The notes beneath the pieces were generated by a model that saw only the letters and a list, made by a program, of their open reading frames with translations, did not search any database and was not told where the DNA came from. From positions 1,426,001-1,490,000 of the forward strand of contig NC_070569.1 of assembly GCF_026914185.1 (NCBI RefSeq): DNA of 64,000 bases. The letters are read 5' to 3'. This stretch comes from Puccinia triticina (taxonomy: Eukaryota > Basidiomycota > Pucciniomycetes > Pucciniales > Pucciniaceae). Positions within the stretch are counted from its first letter, which is position 1. Every line of letters starts with the position of its first letter. Positions 52,567 through 64,000 of the stretch are shown one piece after another. The position numbers and the translations under genes were made by a program.

Positions 52567-53573
52567 ATCTTTCAAAGTAGAGAGTTTCTTTTTCTATTCT
52601 AATTAGACGTTGTAAAATATTCTTATAGGGGGGCTAAACTGGTCTATACTCATTCCTTTTTTACTGAAATTCCTACTCCTCAGAAATGCCATCAAGCATG
52701 TTGGAGCTTGAGCTATTTTCAGGCTGGTCTCCTTTCCTGACATATCAAGTTCTGTTTCCAGCCATTTCACACAAGCAACTCATTTTTGTCTACCATCTGA
52801 GCCCACTATGAGGATTGAAAACAAATTGCTACCTGTGATACAAATCATATTTTGCTTAAATATATACAACTGCTTGGACAAGATTGTCCAATACATTAGA
52901 CTCCAAAAGCAATGCTCACCCAGTTCTGCAATCCAGAACCAGCACATTGCAGAGCTCATCAGAAAAATGATATCTGGCACCTTCTCACCCTAGATGAGAA
53001 AGCACAAGCTTGCCATTAACCGGGAAAAATGGTAGTGCAATGCACAAAGATCAGAATGTGAAGTAAATCTGTGCAGCAGGAATAGTGCGGGGAGGTCGAT
53101 GGTTGGATGCTAATCTGCACGAGATGGTGTTGAGGGACTGAATTTAACAGCTAACCAAAAATACATATAGTTCTACTCATAGTGTAGCAGGAATGCACCC
53201 GCCATTGCATTCAATCTATGTTGCCTTTTTGTTGTATCTTTGAGTTATACGGTATAGCGCCTTGCCGTTTCCATCTAGGATCATTCGCGCTGCCCATTAA
53301 TTTCCAGTCTTGCTGGCCACCATTGCTAACATCCTACTGTGAAAATAAAGAAAACAGGACATTTTTTCTTACTTTTCAGCGTTGTTCTCAACCATCGTTT
53401 TCCTTTCTGTGTCTATCTCTCCTTCAAACAATCACCGGTCGCCGATACCAAGCATTTTCCAATCTCATGTGCTTGCTTGCATTAATTATAAAGAAATATC
53501 CCTAAATCAACTGAGGAGGCACATACTTGGGGAAAGAGATGATTCACTCGTACCAGCCCCTCGAGCAGACATT
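52567..53573. other. Intergenic, no gene recognised
   Basis: 3' flanks of two convergent genes. No supported coding region. Confidence 0.4.
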
Positions 53574-55748
53574 TCAATCATCCCCAGCTTCCCAACTGGG
53601 CCGATAATAATTTGTGACCGGCTCGCCAAAGTACCAATCGTGCTGGGTGCGTCGAAGCCCGTCGTGCTGGGTGCGTCGAAGCCTGTTGTGCTGGGTGGCT
53701 GGAAGAACGGGACTACGGTCCATCTCGGCGTAGTCGAGCTCAGCCACGCCACGGCCGTCTTCTGGATACCATTGCTCGACGACCGGCAGATCTTCCGGCT
53801 GCGGCCACTCAACGTCCTCCTCCTCCTCGTCGTAGTCTGTGTATTCTTGATAGGGTGGATACGGCGGGCGTTCTTCGTCTGGGGAAGAGAACCGATGATC
53901 GCGACCATCCCAACGCAGATTATCTTCATCGTAATATCCGTCGACCTCCTCGTCCTCGTAGTGATCGTATACGAGGTCTGCACGGCCGTCCCCGCCGTCC
54001 TCCTGGTAGCCGTCGCTCTCTGCCCACTCGCCGTACAGATCCTCCGACTCATTGTAAACCTCTGTCGAGCCAACAACTCCGCCGGATTGAAACTGTGGAG
54101 AACTGAGATACTCTGGATGAGGCGCCGAAGGATAGTACATGCTTTCATTGCTTTGGTCCAGCTCAGAGCCTTCGAGTAAGAGAGATAACCGATCGGGAGC
54201 CGCAAGCTCTTCATTCTCCTCGTCCATGTAATCATTACTGTTAGATATCCCCTGATAGTCGTCTGCGACCGTTCGTGATGATACATGATCATCTGGATTG
54301 AGAACGCCGATAGACGGGCTTACATGGGTAAACGAGTTGTTTCCATAGCCGATCTCCGAATATACCAAGCTCGAACGAGAAGAGACCGGCTGATTGATGA
54401 TCAAGCGCGTATAACTCGAAGCGCTCTGATGACGTGGCTGATCTGGGTCTCCCTGATGGTGATTATCACACGATTGACTTTCCTCAACGGGCGGTTGCTC
54501 TACACGAGAAGTTTGCCGTCCATCCTGTGATTTTTTATCAGGGCTGGCTTGGTGTTTTGATGAAGAGGAGGACTTCTGCCCGTCTGGATGTGGTTCATGA
54601 GAGGTAGATGGGACAGGTTGGCCAGATTGCCTCGCCGCTTTCGCCCGCATCAGTAACGAGTAAGCTGAGTGGCCCGAAGACGGCAAATTAGAATGGCGCG
54701 TAGACCGACTGATAGATTTCGGCCGGGCGTTTTCTGAGCGGATCTTGCAAGGATCGATAGCCGAGGAACGGACTGGCGATTTTGACGTTTCTTGGGCGAT
54801 GGTGCTTTTCTTTTTTTGAGAACAGATCGAGAGGGATGCGCCTTTCTCATTTGTTTTCCGTCGAGATTTCCGCTTCTTGTCCAAGAAACTCAGCTCGTTG
54901 AACGTCAAATCCCCTCCTGAAAGTTGAAGAGACATTTTTGACAATTAAAGAACTAAAAATAAGCATGAAAACAGATATTTTGAATTGACAAGACTGACCC
55001 CAAGTGTTACGCCTAGCCGCCGAACCAGAGACAGCCTTTTTGAAAATTCCATGCGAGGGGAGCTGGCGGTCGATCTGGGGCAGATCCAAACTGATCAGTA
55101 TCATAGCTAGTCCCTTTTCAAGATGCCCGAACCGTACCGTCAGGCGTGGCTTTTTAGATCTGCCTGGGTTGGGAAGACTATCTGGTAAATGCTTGATACT
55201 CGAAGAGAGTGCGCTGGCTTTCTTCTTAGTTTTCTTCGGTTGAGACGACTTCTGGGATTGAATATCCGATTTTTTATTTTTTCTCTTATCCTTCTTCTTT
55301 GCCAATCGTATTTCCGCCCTCGACCTCAGCACTAAAGTGTTATAAATTAGATCATGTCAAATAGGTAAATAGGTTTTTTTTTTTTTTTGCAAATGAGGAA
55401 AAACTTGCATTCGGCTCGATCGACGACTGAGGATTGATGGTCTTGCTGAGCTGGTGCCTTAGGGTGGTGGTGGTAGTGGGGTACTCGCGGCTCCAAAGGG
55501 ACGGATGAGCCGGTCGATCGATTGGCGATGGATCTTACATTCTCCCGTGGCTGTTGATCATGTTCTGGCGGGGGTTGGCTTTGGTTGCTGAGGAATCTGT
55601 TGATGATGCTGGTCCTGCTGTCCTTCGACCCGTTTACCTTCCTGGTGTTTTCTCGTTCGAGTTCTTTCAAGTTTTCCGAGTTTAATGCTTTGATGACCAT
55701 CCCGTAAATCTTTGGCTTCCTCTTGACTACTCCGCACGATGACATCAT
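53574..55748 (-). CDS. Unknown protein, basic N-terminus and acidic C-terminus
   Basis: Predicted 671 residues from three exons: 55409-55748, 54999-55331, 54916-53574. Intron 2 (82 nt) is GTCAGT...TTTCAG and joins RRNTW to GGDLTFNELSFLDKK. Intron 1 (77 nt) reads T/GCAAGT...TTTAG; GCAAGT is the consensus of GC-AG introns and is the donor I found that keeps the frame. N-terminal 230 residues: Lys/Arg-rich with a conserved-looking core (KPRLTVRFGHLEKGLAMILI). Middle: Ser-rich. C-terminal 200 residues: strongly acidic with many Tyr (YDEDN, DYDEEEEDVEW), then a TQHxxLRR motif three times. This reads like a nuclear or chromatin-type protein, but I do not recognise the family. The start at 55748 is the first ATG of the frame and is uncertain. 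Confidence 0.7.
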
Positions 55749-56613
55749 AGCCCCCCGATGACATCATTATGTAACGATCCGATAGGGGGCCCCGTGGGGT
55801 GTCACAAACCTCTACCATTCTTAGGGCCTGTATGGTGTTGCAAGCGCGTCTGGCCCTGGGCACATATGTACTCAACTCCCGCTTGGCCGAGTGCCTCCGG
55901 GGGTTGGGTATGCCCAGCGGGCTTGATCAGGCAGGTTGCGCGGGGGGGCAGAGCTTGGCACACAGCCAAGTCCTGCTTGGCCAAGATCAAGCTCTGGGCC
56001 AATGGGATCTGTGACTTGGCATGCAACACGCCGTTCATCAGACACGGGCCCTTGTCCATAGGGTCCGAGCACTCATCATCCCATAGCTACAGAGTCCAAG
56101 CACCCTCTTCAGAATGCTACAGAGTCCGAGTGCCCTCTTCAGAATCCTCTCATCACCCTTCACACAATGTGAAAATAGGAGAGGTACATAACAAGCTTGA
56201 TGGCGCGAGACAACCACGTTCAAAGATGAATCATCAGCGGATGGGTTTTCCAACCTGCAGCCCGCCACTTTTACTCTTGGCACAGTTGCTTCTGTTCTTG
56301 CCCGGGTAAATATGTCTTCAAGGATGATCTGCCAAGGTTCTGTTTGATCCACACATGGGCATCACTGGCTGCTTCTCCTTGGGACTCAAGACCATCCCAG
56401 AGGTCGTTCATTCAGAAATTCATTGTCAGATCCTGCCAAATTAGGCTGAATCTCCCGGGGTTTTTTTCCTCCCAGATCCAAAAATTCCAAACCAGGGACC
56501 CCCGGGGGTTTACTCTGTACAGTAATACTAGAGTTCAGGGGCAGCTACCCCGCCCTCTCCAAGTCCCAAGTCAAGCCATCGTGTATAAGTTTTATTACTT
56601 TAGTATAAATTAA
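55749..56613. other. No gene recognised; small tandem duplication
   Basis: At about 56088-56150 a 31-bp unit (TACAGAGTCC...CCCTCTTCAGAAT) is duplicated. Nothing else supported. Confidence 0.4.
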
Positions 56614-59080
56614 TTAAGTAAATACAACTTTCTTTACCAAATTTACAACTCTTGTTTCATCCCTTTCAGCCACATGCACAACTAACAAATTATCTATATC
56701 ACAAACTTGAGAGAGCCCTACATATAACTTCCCATGCGCAAACACCTGACTGTGCAATACCAATGCCACCCGCCTCATACTTTGGCACTGAAATTTATTT
56801 ATAGTCATGGCAAATGCTAAAGCAACTGGGAATTGGTATCTATACAAAGATACCTTGACATAAGAATCGCCCTCATGTAACAGGGTTATCTTTGGTATAG
56901 TTATTTCTCTACCCTGGAGTGGACCAGTCAAAATCCTACCACACAGAGCATTCCTTGTGACTCTCAACAGCACCAATCTGGTGCCGTTGCAAAGCCCATC
57001 CTTGATGTTTATATTCCCCAAAAGCACTACTAGAGTTTCAATACACCATGAAAAAATTGTTGTGAAGAGGTGTCAGGTGACATTCAGTAAAATATGTTGA
57101 AATTCCAGTGGTACTCCAGCATTATTCCCCTTTTTCATCATCAGGGGGTTCTACCACTTTTACATAAGAGTATGGTTGGAGTTACGGTGTGGTGGAAAAA
57201 ATGGTAGTCAATCTTCCAAGTTTCAATCTTCAAGACTCAAGCCTCAAGCGCCAATTCTCAAGCTCTCAAGATTCACTTTCTCCTCCTTCCCCACTCTCTT
57301 GGTTCTTACTTTCAGTTCCCTCTCCTTTTCCATCTTTTTTCCTTTTCTTGGTCCTAACACAGAATGTACTGTGGGTTTATTTGAGAATTGTGGTTTTTCT
57401 TTCTCTATTTTTTTTTTTTTTTTCCTTCTTTTCCTTTTCCCCTTCTTTGTTATGTTTTCTTTCCTCATTCCTCAGATTGTTGGTCCTTTTGGTTCTTGAT
57501 TCATTTCCTTGTTTTTATCCTGTTTCCTCTCCTTGTGTTGTTTCCTCTCTTCTTTTCTCTGTTGTTTTCTGTTGTCTGTGTTGTGTGCGCGCGCACGGCG
57601 CGCGAGGAGATGATGACATGCTTGTGACAGGCTTCCAGGAATCCAAGTTCCCGGCGAACTTGGAGGATAGGAGGCCATAGCATCCTGTTCTGATCCAAGT
57701 CAGGGGTTATCAATTCAAGATCTTTTCTCGAGTCAAGAGTCCCATCAAGAATCCCAAGAGTCCCTTCCAGAATCCACCTTCCCAACAAACCCAAACCGCC
57801 GCCAAGGATCCAAACCCCGGCAAACTCTCAAAACCACTCCACCAAAGCTATCACCTCGAATCCCCTACAACTCTTTTCCGGACCATCCGTGAGGGCAGCT
57901 CCCAGAGCACCTTTTCCCCTCCCAGCGCTGCCGCTGGCCTAGCACCGGACGGAGCTCCATAACAGCTGGAGCTAGCTTCACGTCACCTACCACCTAGTCC
58001 CCTCAGGTTTTCCATGGTGATATGTGCTGGGGAAAGCCTGGAAAGTCAATCTTTGCCAACACCTCAGGTTGAAGTGTAATCATGGCCTCATCAATTGGTC
58101 TATCAATTGAGATCAATTCCACTTCTTCACCATGAACTGTGTTCAATAATTGGTCATTTATTGCTTTAGAATTGGAATTCAAAGGCATGAGGATACATTG
58201 TTCCAATGGGGCATTTTAATTAGTCACAATATCGGACTTCCGCTTGGAGTTGATATCATTAAAACACCACACCATTGCTCTATTTCCACTTGTGCATGAT
58301 GTCCCCAAAGATTCCATCTTGATGCCTGCGACTCGTACCCAAGAAATGAGGTGTTCTTGCAGTATACCTTCACCTATCTGCAAGAGTTCTGCTGCAGAAA
58401 CATTGCCGCTACCTAGACCCAAGTGCACATTATCTTTCAGAGAAAATGTAGAGATCTATTTCCACAAGCTTGAACTATTGAGTGTTGCAAATTTGGACCT
58501 GGGAAACACACCATCCTTCACTACAGGTAAAGTTTTTCAAAAGTCTCCTGCAAATATTACCAGCCTCCCTCCAAACGGCAGTTGATTTTTAGAAATATCT
58601 CTGAGCAATCTGTCTATAGTTTCAATGGCGTGTTAGTGCATTGCTACGGCTTTGTCCCAAACAATTACTTGCGCCTCTAATAACCTCTTGCCTATCATAT
58701 CATTCACAGTGAAGCTACAGGCTGTGATATCACTGAATTTAAGGGGGATTTTAAAGCTGGAATGGGCGGTTTCACCCACTTGCAATAGCAAAGCAGCCAC
58801 TCCTGTTGCTGCAACAACCACTGGCCGGCCTTAAACCGTGTACTGTGAAGTAATCTATGAGTGTATTCAAAACAAAGATTTTCCCCATACCACCCGGTCC
58901 ATCAAGATAAAACATCCTGGACTTGTTGGTCCCATTGACTGCATTTGTGACACAAGTGTAGAAAATATATGTGCCGGATTGAGCATCTCAACGTTCATCA
59001 TCCACTGGTCAGCTACATTCACAGCTGTAACAATATCAACCCCTCTGAACAGTAATCTGAGTTTATTAAAGACAGACAAT
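56614..59080 (-). pseudogene. Helitron-type PIF1 helicase, decayed
   Basis: Read from high to low coordinates. A degraded Walker A region (FILMDRVVWGKSLF, about 58867-58915) is followed by VVVAATGVAALLL and SDITACSFTVNDMIGKRL. Next come VIVWDKAVAMH (58640-58680), IETIDRLLRDI with PFGGRLVIFAGDF (about 58530-58620), LGLGSGNVSAAELLQIGEG (58350-58430), and PEVLAKIDFPGFPQH (about 58020-58060). The C-terminal helicase part is at 56614-57027 (GLCNGTRLVLL, AFAMTINKFQCQS, LYVGLSQV). Family motifs TINKSQGQS and YVALSR are altered, the latter losing the arginine finger, and stops fall after VAMH and GDF. No Rep domain is visible. About 830 bp of unrelated DNA (57150-57985) interrupts it. Confidence 0.88.
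57150..57985. other. Insertion inside the Helitron helicase, pyrimidine-rich
   Basis: The helicase coding similarity stops near 57140 and resumes near 57985. The insert has a long T/C-rich stretch (57240-57570). Open frames there reflect composition. Its ends and duplication are not resolved. Confidence 0.5.
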
Positions 59081-59365
59081 CAAGAAAACAAAAATCAAGG
59101 GTTTCCCCTACAAAATAATCAAAAAAAAAAAAAAAAAACAGCCAAAGCAAAAACACCCAGCCCAATACCCATCCTCTTCTAGAGAGGGTGCAAGTATTGG
59201 GCAGATGAACCCCAGCGCGCCGCATTTAAGGCAATTGCAAAGGGGGGCCACCAAGAATTAACCCCTCAAACTGTGCAAGTGCAACAGTGGAGGGGGTTGA
59301 GGACAAACCGCCAGCTGGAAGTGCAGCGGCAGAGGATGTCCTGGGGATATTTGTACTTGTATCAG
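59062..59365. repeat. Dispersed repeat R3, copy 2
   Basis: Same-orientation relative of 45535-45905, with an A-run of about 18 near 59125-59142. It directly adjoins the N-terminal side of the helicase relic. Confidence 0.75.
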
Positions 59366-59789
59366 CCCCTCCTTTATATGCAGATCCCACTGCCACTATT
59401 CTTCCAGGCTAGAACAGACAGGACCAGACCCTCCTCTGCCTTGACAACACAGCCACAGCCACAATGCTACCACATACAGTTGCCTCAACTACTCGCCTCT
59501 CCCCTTTGCGGCCTTGGCAACACATCAAACAACATCCGCAAAAAGAACAGACGTAAGCAGCCGCAAAAAGAGTCCAATAAACCGACCCAGGACGCCCACC
59601 AACATCAGCAGCAACATCCAAAGGACACCCTCTCAGATCATTCGGACCCCCAAACAAGCACCGATGACGACGAGCTCAAAGCTCCTAATGAGATTCCTTG
59701 GAGCGACCTGGCCGAGGGCGGGCCCTCCAGAACTTCTTTGTGGCCACATCAACACACTGGATGCTACATTGCATGGATTATCCCCCAGA
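59366..59789. other. No gene recognised
   Basis: GC-moderate DNA with an open plus-strand frame rich in Gln/Asn/Pro. No domain or splice support, so uncalled. Confidence 0.35.
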
Positions 59790-60265
59790 CATACCCGTCC
59801 GACAAGAGCTCGGACGGGCATGTCCAACCAGATGTCGGAAACTGGCGTCCAACGGGTGGTTGATCCCAACTGTCGGATCCTCCTGTCCGAGCAGAACTTG
59901 GACATTTCTGCTCGACGGGTTCTCGAGCAGCGAGGCCCAACCACTCGTTGGACTTGCCAGTTCGTGCTGCAGTCGGCCATTGTCGCTCAAGCAGTCCTCG
60001 GACCAGATTGTCGGACAGCCTTGCCCGAGTAGACGTCGGACAAGGCTGCCCGACCAGTTCCCACTGGTTGTTTTCTGCTGTTTGACAGGTCAGCTAGTTG
60101 GACAGAGCTGTCCAACAAGTGAGCTTGTCGGACAGGTTAGTCCAACCCTCCCATGTCCGACAAGTCCAACTTGTCGGACATGTGTGTCCGACAAGTCTGA
60201 CTGGTCGGACATTTTGGGTTTGACAAGTCTGACTGGTTAGACATTTTAGGTTTGACAAGTCAGCA
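59790..60265. repeat. Array of degenerate TGTCGGAC / GTCCGACA palindromic words
   Basis: The words GTCCGACAAG, CTTGTCGGAC and relatives occur many times in both orientations, most regularly at 60090-60260. Non-coding, structured DNA, similar in style to the word-based bodies of the TIR elements at 38.9-43.6 kb. No target duplication found. Confidence 0.65.
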
Positions 60266-60402
60266 AAAACCTTAACCGCACCCTGAAAATCCCACGAATG
60301 TAAAAAAAAGAAACAATCTTTTGCAACATTTAACAACAAAATCTTGTGAACACATAAACCCATGTTCACAACAAGTCAACTGCCTTTTCTGATGTTTACA
60401 AG

Positions 60403-61920
60403 GTGGAAACTAGGTGTAAACTAACTGTAAACCACACTTTACAAGGTGTAAACAACCATTTACAAGGTGTAAACCATAGTTTACAAGGTGTAAACCATAG
60501 TTTACAAGGTGTAAACCATAGTTTACAAGGTGTAAACCATAGTTTACAAGGTGTAAACCATAGTTTACAAGGTGTAAACCATAGTTTACAAGGTGTAAAC
60601 CATAGTTTACAAGGTGTAAACCATAGTTTACAAGGTGTAAACCATAGTTTACAAGGTGTAAACCATAGTTTACAAGGTGTAAACCATAGTTTACAAGGTG
60701 TAAACCATAGTTTACAAGGTGTAAACCATAGTTTACAAGGTGTAAACCATAGTTTACAAGGTGTAAACCATAGTTTACAAGGTGTAAACCATAGTTTACA
60801 AGGTGTAAACCATAGTTTACAAGGTGTAAACCATAGTTTACAAGGTGTAAACCATAGTTTACAAGGTGTAAACCATAGTTTACAAGGTGTAAACCATAGT
60901 TTACAAGGTGTAAACCATAGTTTACAAGGTGTAAACCATAGTTTACAAGGTGTAAACCATAGTTTACAAGGTGTGAACCATAGTTTACAAGGTGTAAACC
61001 ATAGTTTACAAGGTGTAAACCATAGTTTACAAGGTGTAAACCATAGTTTACAAGGTGTAAACCATAGTTTACAAGGTGTAAACCATAGTTTACAAGGTGT
61101 AAACCATAGTTTACAAGGTGTAAACCATAGTTTACAAGGTGTAAACCATAGTTTACAAGGTGTAAACCATAGTTTACAAGGTGTAAACCATAGTTTACAA
61201 GGTGTAAACCATAGTTTACAAGGTGTAAACCATAGTTTACAAGGTGTAAACCATAGTTTACAAGGTGTAAACCATAGTTTACAAGGTGTAAACCATAGTT
61301 TACAAGGTGTAAACCATAGTTTACAAGGCGTGAACCATAGTTTACAAGGTGTAAACCACAGTTTAAAAGGTGTAAACCACAGTTTACAAGGTGTAAACCA
61401 CAGTTTACAAGGTGTAAACCACAGCTTACAAGGTGTAAAACATAGTTTACAAGGTGTAATCCACTGTTTACAAGGTGTAAACCACCATTTAAAAGGTGTA
61501 AACCACCATTTAAAAGGTGTAAACTACCATTTAAAAGGTGTAAACCACCATTCACAAAGTGTAAATCACAGTTTACAAGGTGTAAACCACAGTTTACTGC
61601 AAGGTGAACACCACAGTTTACAAGGTGTAAACCACCATACACAAGGTTTAAACCGCAGTTCAACCACAGTTTACAAGGTGTAAACTAATATTTAGAAGTT
61701 TTAAACCACCATTTACAAGGTTTAAAGCACAGTTGGCAAGGTGTATATTAAGAAGATGTAAACAAATATTTGGAAGTTTTAAACCACCATTTGCAAGGTT
61801 TAAAGCACAGTTTGCAAGGTGTATATTTAGAAGGTGTAAACCACAGTTTACAAGGTGTAAACCACAGTTTACAAGGTGTAAACCACAGTTTACAAGGTGT
61901 AAACCACAGTTTACAAGGTT
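60403..61920. repeat. 21-bp palindromic minisatellite, roughly 65-70 units
   Basis: The unit contains GTAAAC-CATA-GTTTAC followed by AAGGT. About 45 units from 60430 to 61360 are almost identical, with rare variants (TAAACC to TGAACC near 60975). From 61360 to 61920 the units are diverged (CACAG, CACCATT variants). Because 21 is divisible by three and no frame meets a stop, over 400 codons stay open on both strands (GVNHSLQ repeats on plus, VNYGLHL on minus). I consider neither to be a gene. Confidence 0.95.
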
Positions 61921-61925
61921 TAGTG

Positions 61926-63942
61926 CACTTCAAGGATAATTAAATTTCCCAAAAAAATTACTCAAATTTTGAGGTTGGGAAAATCATTGAAAAAAAATCA
62001 CTTTGTACTGAAAAAAAATGCAAACTGAGTGTGCTCAGCCAAAAAAATAAAAATGTGTCAGACTGAGTAAAAAACAATGGGGCACATTTTTGGGGTGATT
62101 TGTTGGACAGGCCTGCACAAGGCCCGCATGGGCCCCTAACAGGCCCGTTGGGCCCATTGAAAATGTAGCATTTGTTTGGAATTCCGATGCTCTGCTAAAA
62201 TGTGAAATGGGTCAAACCAAATGAAAAACATGGGGGTACATTTTTGGGGAGATTTTTTGGACGGGCCTGAATGAGGCCCACATGGCCCCCACAAAGCCCA
62301 CTGGGCCCATTGAAAGAGTAGCCTTGGTCAAGAATGCCTATGCCCAGCTAAGAAACAAAAATGTGTCAACCTGAGTAAGAAACATGGGGCCACACTTTTG
62401 GGGAGGGCTTATTGACAGACCTGCATCAGGCCCGTCAGGGCCCACCCAAAGCTGTTTTGGCCAACCCAGAAGTAGTCTTGGTTAAGAATGCCCATATGAT
62501 GTTTCAGAACAGCACCAATTGACCACTAATCAACAGAAGATATTGAAGGGCTTCTGACATCTGTATGACATTTGTGCACTCACAGAAAGTATGTCCAGGG
62601 CATTTCCTTTTCCTTGGAACCCTGTTGGCCTGTACGGGCCTGATGCAGGCCCGTCCAAAAAGCCTCCCCAACAATGTGCCCCTAGGGTTTTTAATCAGTC
62701 TGACACATTTTATTTCTTAGATGAGCATATGCTTTCTTGACCAAGGCTACTCTTTCAATGGGCCCAGTAGGCTTTGTGGGGGCCATGTGGGCCTCATTCA
62801 GGCCCGTCCAGAAAATCTCCCCAAAAATGTACCCCCATGTTTTTTATTCAGTTTGACCCATTTCACATTTTAGCAGAGCATCAGAATTCCAAACAAATAC
62901 TAATTTTTCAATGGGCCCAACGGGCCTGTTAGAGGCCCATGCAGGCCTTGAGCAGGCCCGTCCAACAAATCACCCCAAAAATGTGCCTCATTGTTTTTTA
63001 CTCAGTCTGAAAAATTTTCATTTTTTTTGGCTGAGCATGCTCAGTTTGCATTTTTTTTTCAGTACAGAGTGATTTTTTTTCAATGATTTTCCCAACCTCA
63101 AACTTTGAGTATTTTTTTTGGGAAATTCAATTATCCTTGAAGTGAATTGACCACTAATCAACAAAAGATATTGAAGGGCTTCTGACATCTGTGTGACATT
63201 TGTGCACTCACAGAATGTATGTCCAGGCCCTTTCCTTCCCTTGGAAATCTGTTGGCCCATACGGGCCTGATGCAGGCCCGTCCAAAAAGCCTCCCCAACA
63301 ATGTGCCCCTAGGGGTTTTACACGTCTGACACATTTTTATTTCTTAGCTGAGCATATGCTTTCTTAACCAGGGCTACTCTTTCAATGGGCCCAGTGGGCT
63401 TTGTGGGGGCCATGTGGGCCTCATTCAGGCCCGTCCAAAGAATCTCCCCAAAAATGTACCCCCATGTTTTTTATTCAGTTTGACCCATTTCACATTTTAG
63501 CAGAGCATAGGAATTCCAAACAATTACTACTTTTTCAATGGGCCCAAAGGGCCTGTTAGGGGCCCATGCAGGCCTTGTGCAGGCCCGTCCAACAAATGAC
63601 CCTAAAAATGTGCCCCATTGTTTTTTACTCAGTCTAACACATTTTTATTTTTTTGGCTGAGCACGCTCAGTTCACATTTTTTTTCAGTACGGAGTGATTT
63701 TTTTTCAATGATTTTCCAAACCTCAAACTTTGAGTATTTTTTTTGGGAAATTTAATTATCCTTGAAGTGATTGGTGCTGTTCTCAAACATCATATGGGAA
63801 TTCTTAAGCAATACTACTTCTGGGTTGGCCGAACCAGCTTTGGGTGGGCCCTGACGGGCCTGATGCAGGTCTGTCAATAAGCCCTCCCCAAAAGTGTGGC
63901 CCCATGTTTTTTACTCAGGTTGACACATTTTGTTAAGATAGT
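61926..63942. repeat. Large inverted/direct array of about 210-bp units
   Basis: The left end CACTTCAAGGATAATTAAAT is the inverse of 63750-63769. Units are built on GGCCCGTCCAA, 'ccccaaaaatgtgcc', 'actcagtctgacaca' and GGCTGAGCATGCTCAG. The units at 61926-62520 are inverted relative to 62600-63942. 62521-63148 and 63150-63769 form a direct repeat of about 625 bp. Another arm (63770-63942) pairs with 62360-62525. No coding region. Confidence 0.8.
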
Positions 63943-64000
63943 GTATCATATTCTTATAGAGTTGTATGCTTCTACTCCATACACCCACAAGCTGGCCCAT
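63943..64000. repeat. Possible start of an LTR, cut by the window end
   Basis: 'ttaagatagtgtat...gtatgcttct...tacacccacaa' is shared with 45205-45270. The rest lies outside the window. Confidence 0.35.

Noticed and set aside
52808..52993. Short plus-strand frame downstream of secreted gene B
   Set aside because: No start context, domain or homology to copy A's downstream region.
57189..57680. Ser/Phe-rich frame in a T/C-rich tract
   Set aside because: Composition-driven; it lies in an insertion inside a dead helicase.
60430..61360. Regular repeats that superficially resemble a CRISPR array
   Set aside because: There are no unique spacers; the repeat is contiguous, and the surrounding DNA is eukaryotic.
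60403..61683. Open frames of over 400 codons on both strands with 7-residue repeats
   Set aside because: The period of 21 bp is divisible by three and the unit has no stop in these frames, so long open frames arise automatically on both strands.

Overview
The window reads as nuclear DNA of a filamentous fungus, most likely a basidiomycete. A rust (Pucciniales) fits best: the genes have short spliceosomal introns (61 to 126 nt), there are two family-7 cellobiohydrolases without a cellulose-binding domain, a pair of lineage-type secreted proteins, and very dense, nested transposable elements. The species cannot be named from the sequence alone.

Real or probable host genes are few. (1) Two GH7 cellobiohydrolase paralogues lie on the minus strand at 9907-11406 and 31620-33164. 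(2) A five-exon signal peptidase subunit gene (SPC3/SPCS3 type) lies on the minus strand at 34474-35380; it is invisible to simple ORF calling. (3) Two paralogous secreted proteins lie on the plus strand at 36322-38307 and 50538-52566, each with one apparent lesion. (4) A 671-residue unknown protein with an acidic C-terminus lies on the minus strand at 53574-55748, with three exons, one of them bounded by a probable GC-AG intron.

Everything else is mobile or repetitive. 2605-8818 is a complete, young Ty3/gypsy element with nearly identical LTRs and a textbook -1 frameshift signal. 12.4-13.8 kb holds a cluster of foldback/MITE elements. 15.0-17.9 kb is a dead multi-exon hAT transposase. 18556-20220 is a 1.67-kb solo LTR with a perfect target duplication. 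23.5-25.6 kb is a Ty1/copia remnant split cleanly by a 783-bp solo LTR. 27.0-30.9 kb is a dispersed repeat carrying both a 248-bp insertion with a tRNA-like core and a 2.8-kb MULE-like element that carries coding fragments. 38.9-43.6 kb is a tandem run of six non-autonomous TIR elements, three of which share 7-bp target duplications and bodies made of degenerate short words. 46.4-48.2 kb is a GSK3 kinase pseudogene with a VPS18-like fragment inside it. 56.6-59.1 kb is a decayed Helitron (PIF1-type) helicase. 59.8-64.0 kb is a series of palindromic and tandem arrays.

The most promising undescribed items are the 7-bp-TSD elements with low-complexity bodies (38905-39243, 39324-39788, 43160-43567) and the small TG...CA elements with a tRNA-like core (17870-18084, 27494-27741). 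Next come the MULE-like element with a recognisable empty site, and the GH7 pair, whose 5' halves are identical but whose 3' ends and flanks differ.
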